From Mycolicibacterium helvum (lineage in GTDB: Bacteria > Actinomycetota > Actinomycetes > Mycobacteriales > Mycobacteriaceae), in NCBI RefSeq assembly GCF_010731895.1, contig NZ_AP022596.1, forward strand, positions 5,456,001 to 5,520,000: a stretch of DNA of 64,000 nucleotides, written 5' to 3'. Below, in pieces: positions 58,928 to 64,000 of this stretch. The position numbers were made by a program, and so were the translations under genes. How positions within the stretch are numbered: the stretch's first letter is position 1; each line of letters opens with the position of its first letter. The notes under the pieces are model-generated. The model was not told where the DNA came from and ran no database searches. It saw nothing but the letters and a program-made list of their open reading frames with translations.

Positions 58928-60612
58928 GGCCACGTCGACCACACGGGGCCGCCGGAGGTGACGGCTTGGCCGTAGCGGCTCTGCGCCAGAATTCGGTAGC
59001 GCGCCAGGATAGGTGCGCTGTCGGGGTCCATCTGCAGGGCAGGTAGTGGCCCCAATGTCGTCAGAGTCAGCGCATCGACCGAGAGGCCACTGGCGGCCAG
59101 CGCCTCCTCGTCCACGGTTTCGACGGGAACCGTCACCGTCGCCGGGGCGTCCCACCCGCCGGCTTCGCCGCGTGGCTCGCTCGCGAACGTGCCACGCGCA
59201 CAATGGTATTCGATGAGTTCGCTCAGTAGCGCGTCGTTCTCCCATTCCCAGGCCACCGAGAAGGCGCCGGCGAGCATGCGTGCCGAGACCTGGGAGGCCC
59301 ATCGCCAGCGCGCGTCAGCATCGGTCATGGCGTATCGCACGGAGTCGACGGCCAGGGCGGCGGGGATCTTGAGCTCGGCGGCCTTCTCTAGCTTCTTGCG
59401 CGCGCTGCGGTGGCGCTCGCTTCCGGGGTCGAATCGCGTGACGCCGAGGGAGTCCACTTGGCGTTCCTGGATCTGCTGCCAGCTGTCCGACGGATCGCCG
59501 ATACCGTCGAAGTTCAGGTCGGCCAGGGCGTCGGCGCGCCAGATCGAGCCGAGGTGGTCGTCAAGGCGGGCATATTGCAACCAACTCGATCGCGGCCAGC
59601 TGTCCAGAAACGCGCGGGCCTCGGCGACCTGTTCGACCGCCTCTGCGAACCGGCCGCGGAATACCGAGATCCAGCTGCGCTGCATCAAGATGCGGTGGAT
59701 GTACAGCGGACGGCCCAATTCGCGCCATTGCGTTTCGGCGTGCCCCCAGGATTCGTCGGCCTCCGCCAGCCAGCCGACGCCCAGCCGGGTGAGCCCGAAG
59801 TACAACCAGCACCGAGCGACGTCGTTGGCCCGTGAGTGCTCGGCGATCACCGGATAGGCGGACCCGACCAGTCGTTCGGTGGACTCGTGGTCACCCCGCA
59901 TCCAGGTGGCTGCGGCGGTCTCGAGTTCGGCTCGCGCCCAATACAGTCCCCACCCCCGGCGTTGAGCCCGGGCGCCCGCCCGGTGCAGCCACAGTTCGCC
60001 TTCGGCCAGCCGACCGGTCTCGACGCAGAACCGGCCGTACGCGATGCCGGCCGCGACCAGCAGCTGGTCGGCTTCATCGGTGCCGTCGGGCAGCCCGTCG
60101 ATGATCGCAATGATGTTCTGCCACAGCTCCGCCGCCGGTACATGCAGGTCGTCATCGCACAGCGCCGTCGCGCACAGGACGCCCGCCAGGGTCGACAAGT
60201 GACGGTGTTCGGGTTCTAAGTCGGTGAATCGGTGTGCGGCGTCGTCCTCACGCAACCCGGCCAGTTCGGATGCGGCTTCTTCGTGATCACCGGCGGACGC
60301 GGCAAGGCCGGTGCGCAGGAAGCGGGCCCGCAGGGTGTAGCGGGCGACCATGTGGTCGACCTCGACGGCGTCGCGGGCATCGGCGTACTGCGCCAGGCAA
60401 TCGGTCATCCGTCGCAGGCACTCACGGGTACCGTCGTATGCCGTTCTGGTGAGATAGATTTCGCCGAGCTGGGCGAAAGCCTCGAGTGCCAAATCGTCGC
60501 GGTCCTCGCGTTCGATCTCCGGCATGAGCGACAGCAGGAGCTCCTTGGCCGCCTCCTCCTTGGCTGCGAGCGCGAGCTGGCGAGCCCGCTGTAGCTCACC
60601 GGTAATGGACAC
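58924..60612 (-). CDS. TPR-like helical-repeat protein coupled to the CHAT protein
   Basis: 562 aa from GTG; longer in-frame starts run into the intergenic region. Nearly all helical, with TPR-like units such as LALEAFAQLGEIYLTRTAYDG, AGIAYGRFCVETGRLAEGEL, CWLYFGLTRLGVGWLAEADE and MQRSWISVFRGRFAEAVEQV. TPR domains often bind peptides or partner proteins. Four-nt overlap with the CHAT gene indicates the two are made in fixed ratio. Likely sensor or adaptor of the CHAT protein. Confidence 0.78.
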   Translation of the reverse strand: MSITGELQRARQLALAAKEEAAKELLLSLMPEIEREDRDDLALEAFAQLGEIYLTRTAYDGTRECLRRMTDCLAQYADARDAVEVDHMVARYTLRARFLRTGLAASAGDHEEAASELAGLREDDAAHRFTDLEPEHRHLSTLAGVLCATALCDDDLHVPAAELWQNIIAIIDGLPDGTDEADQLLVAAGIAYGRFCVETGRLAEGELWLHRAGARAQRRGWGLYWARAELETAAATWMRGDHESTERLVGSAYPVIAEHSRANDVARCWLYFGLTRLGVGWLAEADESWGHAETQWRELGRPLYIHRILMQRSWISVFRGRFAEAVEQVAEARAFLDSWPRSSWLQYARLDDHLGSIWRADALADLNFDGIGDPSDSWQQIQERQVDSLGVTRFDPGSERHRSARKKLEKAAELKIPAALAVDSVRYAMTDADARWRWASQVSARMLAGAFSVAWEWENDALLSELIEYHCARGTFASEPRGEAGGWDAPATVTVPVETVDEEALAASGLSVDALTLTTLGPLPALQMDPDSAPILARYRILAQSRYGQAVTSGGPVWSTWP

Positions 60613-60660
60613 GGCTGGATCATAAGTCGGCCGGCGCAGACTCTGGAGATAACGCCGAGA

Positions 60661-60687
60661 CGGCGGACGTGCTCGGCACGTCCGCCG
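60661..60687 (-). terminator. 12-bp perfect stem, terminator of the lpqH-like gene
   Basis: Arms 60661-60672 and 60676-60687 are exact complements around loop TCG, 26 nt past the lipoprotein stop and before the TPR gene start. No U-tract. Confidence 0.75.
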
Positions 60688-60712
60688 CCCCTGGCCCGGG
60701 ATGCTCGTCACC

Positions 60713-61207
60713 TCACTTGCAGGTGACGGAGATTTCGAACTTCTTGCTGATCATGCCCGCCATGGGGTTCTTCATGTCGGCGCCGGCCGCCTCCCCGGTG
60801 ATCGTGTAGGTATTGCCGTCCACCTTCACCTCAGCAGAACCGGTCTTCATGCCCATGTTGTCGCTCACCGCGAGTGCGTTGCCATCGACGACCATCCCCA
60901 GCGACTGGACCTTCGGCGGCTGACCGTCGGTCATGACCACACCGAGACCCTGCTGACCACCCACGGCCCCGCTGGCGATATTGATGGTGCTGCCCTGCTT
61001 CACGCACGTCACGGTGTTCAGGTCCAGGCCCTGCAGGTCGTTTCCCTCGACCTTCACCGATGTCTTCCCGCCGGAGGCGACCGCGGCGCTGGTGGGTGCC
61101 GAACCCGTCGCCGAGCTGGTGCCCTTGCTGCTGTTGTTGTCGGAGCACGCCATCAGCAGCATGCTGCAGCCGATAACGCCGACACCGACCGCGAGAATTC
61201 GCTTCAC
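60713..61207 (-). CDS. lpqH: LpqH (19-kDa antigen) family lipoprotein
   Basis: 164 aa. Lipobox LLMAC (Cys21) and a Ser/Thr/Gly-rich linker, then the LpqH domain with TVTCVKQGSTINIASG, GVVMTDGQPPKVQSLG, YTITGEAAGADMKNPM and FEISVTCK. LpqH-family lipoproteins are surface-exposed TLR2 ligands of mycobacteria. The protein shares the paired Cys residues of the family. It may be a paralogue of the 19-kDa protein. Its own terminator follows. Confidence 0.85.
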   Translation of the reverse strand: MKRILAVGVGVIGCSMLLMACSDNNSSKGTSSATGSAPTSAAVASGGKTSVKVEGNDLQGLDLNTVTCVKQGSTINIASGAVGGQQGLGVVMTDGQPPKVQSLGMVVDGNALAVSDNMGMKTGSAEVKVDGNTYTITGEAAGADMKNPMAGMISKKFEISVTCK

Positions 61208-61393
61208 CTGTGTTCCCTTCGTTCGCGCGGCGCCTTGGTGGCACCGTCACGAGCCAAGTACAGGCGCCGGCCGTGGCTACCGATCCCAAACTTTGTGGCG
61301 CGTCACGGTGGGTACACGTCGATGCCGACGGTGGTGTGAGGCTCACTCGAACTTTCGCGCGCCGGCGTCGATCTCGCCGCCCCGGGCGTGGTG

Positions 61394-62656
61394 TCAGGTC
61401 TTGGCGAGTTGCTGTGCGGCGTAGCGCTGCGCCCACTCCTTGCGGGAGCGGATGGACACGTCGACGTCATTGGCCCTTGCCCGGAGCGCGGCAACCGTCG
61501 TGTCCTGCTTGGCGGTGCGGGCGAACGGATCCCAGCTAAAGAACCGGCAGGAATTCTCCCAGGTGATCTTGTTGATATCGGAATCGGAGGCGCCCGCGGC
61601 GTCCAGTTCGGCCAGCACTTTCTCGGGGGCGTCGGGCCAGAAGCAGTCCGAATGCGGATAGTCGCACTCCCAGGCGATGATGTCGATGCCGATCTCGTGA
61701 CGCAGTTTCAGCGACGTCTTGTCGGTGACGTAGCAGGCCAGCGAATGCTCGCGGAACACGTCGCTGGGCAGTTGAGAGCCGAAGTCGCGGCGCAGCCATT
61801 TCTGGTTGGTGTAGTGCCGGTCGCTCCTATCCAAGTAGAACGGGATCCAGCCGATACCGCCCTCGGAGAAGGCGAACTTCAGGTCCGGGTAGTTGCGCAT
61901 CGCCGGGCCCCACAACAGGTCCTGAGCGCACATCGCCGAGATCTGGGTGGCCAGGATGATCATGTTGTCGATCGGCGCATTGGGGGCCGTGCTGATCGCG
62001 CCGAACCCGGTGCCGATGTGCAGGCACATCACCGCGTTCTCCTCGGACAGCGTCCGGAACACCGGACCCCAGTAGTCCTCGTCGTGGTAACTCGGCAGAC
62101 CCTCCAGGTGCGGAAGCTCAGGCATGGTGACCGCCCGGCAGCCCTTGGCCGCAACCCGGCGGATCTCGGCGCACATCCCCTCGGGCGTCCACGTGGGCAG
62201 GATCGCGATCGGGATGAAGCGGTCCGGGTACGAACCGGCCCATTCGTCGATGTGCCAGTCGTTGTAGGCCGACACCATCACCAACGTGACGTCTTCGCGG
62301 GTCATGTTGAGGTGGCGTGCGGAGAAGCCGGTGAACGTCGGGAAGCACATCGAGGCCAGGATGCCGTTACGGTTCATATCGCGGACCCGCTCGTGCACGT
62401 CGTAGACGCCGGGACGCATCTCGGCGAAGCCGGCCGGGTCACGGCCCCACTCCTCGGGCGGCCAGGACACCACGGCGTTGAGACCGCTGACGCCCTGCGG
62501 ACGGCCCTGGTACATCCACTGGTCGACGCCCTGAGCGTCGGTGACGACGATCGGGGCCTCGGGCTTGAACTTGGCCGGGACGTGGTTGAGGAACATGTCC
62601 GGGGGCTCGACCACGTGGTCATCGATGCTCACCAGGATCAGGTCGTCGACGTTCAT
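61394..62656 (-). CDS. amidohydrolase-family (TIM-barrel) protein
   Basis: 420 aa. Amidohydrolase_2 pattern: LILVSIDDHVVEPPDMFLNHVP at the N-terminus, GILASMCFPTFTGFSARHLN, PIAILPTWTPE, CLHIGTGFG, FAFSEGGIGWIPFYLDRSDRHY and ACYVTDKTS with IDIIAWECDYPHSDC near the end. These enzymes are metal-dependent decarboxylases or hydrolases; mycobacteria use many in lipid and steroid breakdown. The substrate is unknown. Divergent from an AraC gene with only 24 nt between starts. Confidence 0.82.
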   Translation of the reverse strand: MNVDDLILVSIDDHVVEPPDMFLNHVPAKFKPEAPIVVTDAQGVDQWMYQGRPQGVSGLNAVVSWPPEEWGRDPAGFAEMRPGVYDVHERVRDMNRNGILASMCFPTFTGFSARHLNMTREDVTLVMVSAYNDWHIDEWAGSYPDRFIPIAILPTWTPEGMCAEIRRVAAKGCRAVTMPELPHLEGLPSYHDEDYWGPVFRTLSEENAVMCLHIGTGFGAISTAPNAPIDNMIILATQISAMCAQDLLWGPAMRNYPDLKFAFSEGGIGWIPFYLDRSDRHYTNQKWLRRDFGSQLPSDVFREHSLACYVTDKTSLKLRHEIGIDIIAWECDYPHSDCFWPDAPEKVLAELDAAGASDSDINKITWENSCRFFSWDPFARTAKQDTTVAALRARANDVDVSIRSRKEWAQRYAAQQLAKT

Positions 62657-62680
62657 GGCTTAGTTGTACCCTCGATCTTC

Positions 62681-63553
62681 GTGACCGTCTCCGCACATTC
62701 GGCCAGAGACTTGGCCCAAACGGCCAAGAATCGGCCGGACGCTCGACCGGCCAACATCGGCCAGGTGGAGCTTCGCCGTGGCGGGCGGGTGCTGGCCGGC
62801 AGCTACCTCTATGAAGGCGAACTGCTGGTCACCGGGTGGCATTTCCACGACGTCCACCAGATCGAATACGCGATCGGCGGAGTCGTCGACGTCGAGACGG
62901 CGTCGGCGCACTACCTGCTGCCGCCCCAGCAGGCGGCCTGGATTCCCGCGGGTCTGGAGCACCAGGCGACCATGAATCCGTCGGTCAAGACGCTGGCGGT
63001 GATGTTCGACCCGGAGCTCGTCCCCGCCGCCGGCGACCGGGCCCGGATCCTGGCGGTGTCTCCGCTGATCCGGGAGATGATGCTGTACGCGCTGCGCTGG
63101 CCGATCTATCGGGAGTCGGGGGCCGCCGAAGAGGACACAGCGTCCGACTCGTTCTTCCGCACGCTGGCCAATCTCGTGGCCGAGGCGCTGGATCATGAAG
63201 CGCCGTTGAGTCTTCCGAGCTCAGATGACCCGGTGGTCGCGGCTGCGATGGCCTATACCAAGGACCACTTGCAGTCAGTAAGCCTGCAGGAGGTGTGTCA
63301 GGCGGTCGCGGTCTCCGAGCGCACATTGCGCCGTCAGTTCCAGAAAGACGCTGAGATGTCCTGGCGCACTTATCTTTTACATGCCAGGATGCTGCGGGCG
63401 ATGGCCCTGCTGGCCGCACCTGTTCAGAGTGTCCAGCAGACCGCGACCGCTGTCGGCTTTGACAGTGTGGGTTCGTTCACCCGGGCCTTCAGCCAGTTCT
63501 GTGGGGAAACCCCGTCGTCATACCGTAGGCGTGTCACCAGCACTGGTGTATGA
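62681..63553 (+). CDS. AraC-family transcriptional regulator
   Basis: 290 aa from GTG; the frame is open upstream, but that part is antisense to the amidohydrolase. N-terminal cupin-like sensor (about 30-120: GWHFHDVHQIEYAIGG, HYLLPPQQAAWIPAGLEHQA) and C-terminal double HTH (about 190-285: QSVSLQEVCQAVAVSERTLRRQFQKDAEMSWRTYLL, QQTATAVGFDSVGSFTRAF). Likely controls the divergent amidohydrolase gene. Confidence 0.88.
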   Translation: MTVSAHSARDLAQTAKNRPDARPANIGQVELRRGGRVLAGSYLYEGELLVTGWHFHDVHQIEYAIGGVVDVETASAHYLLPPQQAAWIPAGLEHQATMNPSVKTLAVMFDPELVPAAGDRARILAVSPLIREMMLYALRWPIYRESGAAEEDTASDSFFRTLANLVAEALDHEAPLSLPSSDDPVVAAAMAYTKDHLQSVSLQEVCQAVAVSERTLRRQFQKDAEMSWRTYLLHARMLRAMALLAAPVQSVQQTATAVGFDSVGSFTRAFSQFCGETPSSYRRRVTSTGV

Positions 63554-63765
63554 GATGACTGCGCGCCGATGGGTGCGCTCGTGCCAGCGTAGGCGCAACA
63601 ACAACAATCCGCGGTGCGCCTCGAACCCCAGCGCCAGCGGATGCCGCCAGGGCCCCGATCGTGATCGCCGTGTTTGTGTCACCACACCACTGTGCCAGCC
63701 GCCTGATACCTGACGCCGCGCCACGCGGCCCGATGTGCCGCTCGTCACCTGAAGTTCGTTGTCTG

Positions 63766-64000
63766 TCAAGAATCCTCATCGGTACCGGTGATCGCGGCGA
63801 CCAGCGTTCCGGGTTCGCCGCCGATCGCGCCGCGAACCTCCTGGCCGGCCCGCTTGGCTGACTCGCTCACGTCGCCGCGAGCTGCGACCGCCGTGGCCCG
63901 CAGTTCTTCGATATTGCGGTCGAACACCTGGCGCACGTCGTCGCCCTGCGCCGCGGCGGTCGCCACCGCGAAGACGCCATCGAGGGCCGAACCCGCCACA
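63766..64000 (-). CDS. uncharacterised protein, partial at window edge
   Basis: At least 77 codons run to the window edge; the start may lie outside. The visible part is helical and Ala-rich (DGVFAVATAAAQGDDVRQVF, NIEELRATAVAARGDVSESAKRAG) with an acidic end TDEDS. It has a phasin-like or coiled-coil look, but I cannot assign it. Confidence 0.5.
   Translation of the reverse strand, partial: VAGSALDGVFAVATAAAQGDDVRQVFDRNIEELRATAVAARGDVSESAKRAGQEVRGAIGGEPGTLVAAITGTDEDS

Noticed and set aside
63518..63769. 83-codon minus-strand frame after the AraC gene
   Set aside because: It overlaps the AraC 3' end, has only a TTG start and shows no family resemblance; coding status too weak to list.
1..64000. 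Search for tRNA/rRNA, IS elements, prophage genes and CRISPR arrays
   Set aside because: By eye I found no tRNA-like cloverleaf with conserved TTCGA arm, no transposase or integrase, and no regularly spaced repeats; a tRNAscan or HMM search would be decisive.

Overview
The window is high-GC actinobacterial DNA and almost certainly comes from a mycobacterium, probably an environmental, fast-growing (Mycolicibacterium-type) species. Mycobacterial signature genes support this: a PepD-type serine protease, an inactive RipD-type NlpC/P60 protein, a furA-katG pair, an FAD-less mycobacterial-type MTHFR, an LpqH-family lipoprotein, DUF4193 and DUF5078 proteins, an MPT53-like thioredoxin with its CcdA partner, and many small exported proteins. 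Many genes carry a TAnnnT -10 box only 6-7 nt before an ATG/GTG, the usual arrangement of leaderless mycobacterial mRNAs. I saw no tRNA, rRNA, IS element, prophage or CRISPR array. The first and last genes are cut by the window edges.

Layout. 1-6.0 kb is an envelope/secretome region: partial S53 peptidase, a lipoprotein, the PepD-like protease, an FKBP lipoprotein and several small exported proteins. 6.1-13.7 kb holds a PPOX protein, an AhpD-like protein, Tex, two thioesterases, a crotonase, a PheC-like binding protein and DUF4193. 13.9-16.3 kb has a RipD pseudo-enzyme, a membrane protein and an FNT-family channel. 16.3-20.9 kb is a PucR regulator divergent from a semialdehyde dehydrogenase and a class III aminotransferase, a likely beta-alanine/omega-amino-acid catabolic unit. 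21-28 kb has an acyl-CoA-dehydrogenase-fold oxidoreductase, a cysteine hydrolase, glycogen phosphorylase, an ABC-2-like membrane protein and a MOSC protein. 28-31 kb has a methyltransferase and an MTHFR followed by a MenC-like protein whose catalytic residues are missing. 31.3-34.3 kb is furA-katG. 34.5-36.3 kb is a CcdA/MPT53-like redox pair. 36.4-39.4 kb is a TetR-DUF1214-sulfotransferase operon.

39.4-40.5 kb holds a membrane-anchored Mrr-like nuclease translationally coupled to a Mug-family glycosylase. 40.6-46.7 kb contains a luciferase-like oxidoreductase, a STAS protein, a GGDEF-EAL membrane protein, and a YeiH exporter preceded by an unlisted 46-aa membrane protein. 46.8-54.4 kb holds Cdh, an HTH-TOBE regulator with a lone modA, a nucleotide pyrophosphatase, YaaA, a methyltransferase, a degenerate GGDEF protein, a SnoaL-like protein and an agmatinase-family enzyme. 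54.4-60.6 kb is the most unusual block. A TPR-like protein and a CHAT-domain (caspase-like) protein overlap by 4 nt, two uncharacterised proteins overlap by 4 nt on the same strand, and a small membrane-anchored protein gene lies antiparallel between the two pairs. I read this as a candidate undescribed CHAT-protease system. 60.7-64 kb has the LpqH-family lipoprotein and a divergent amidohydrolase/AraC pair.
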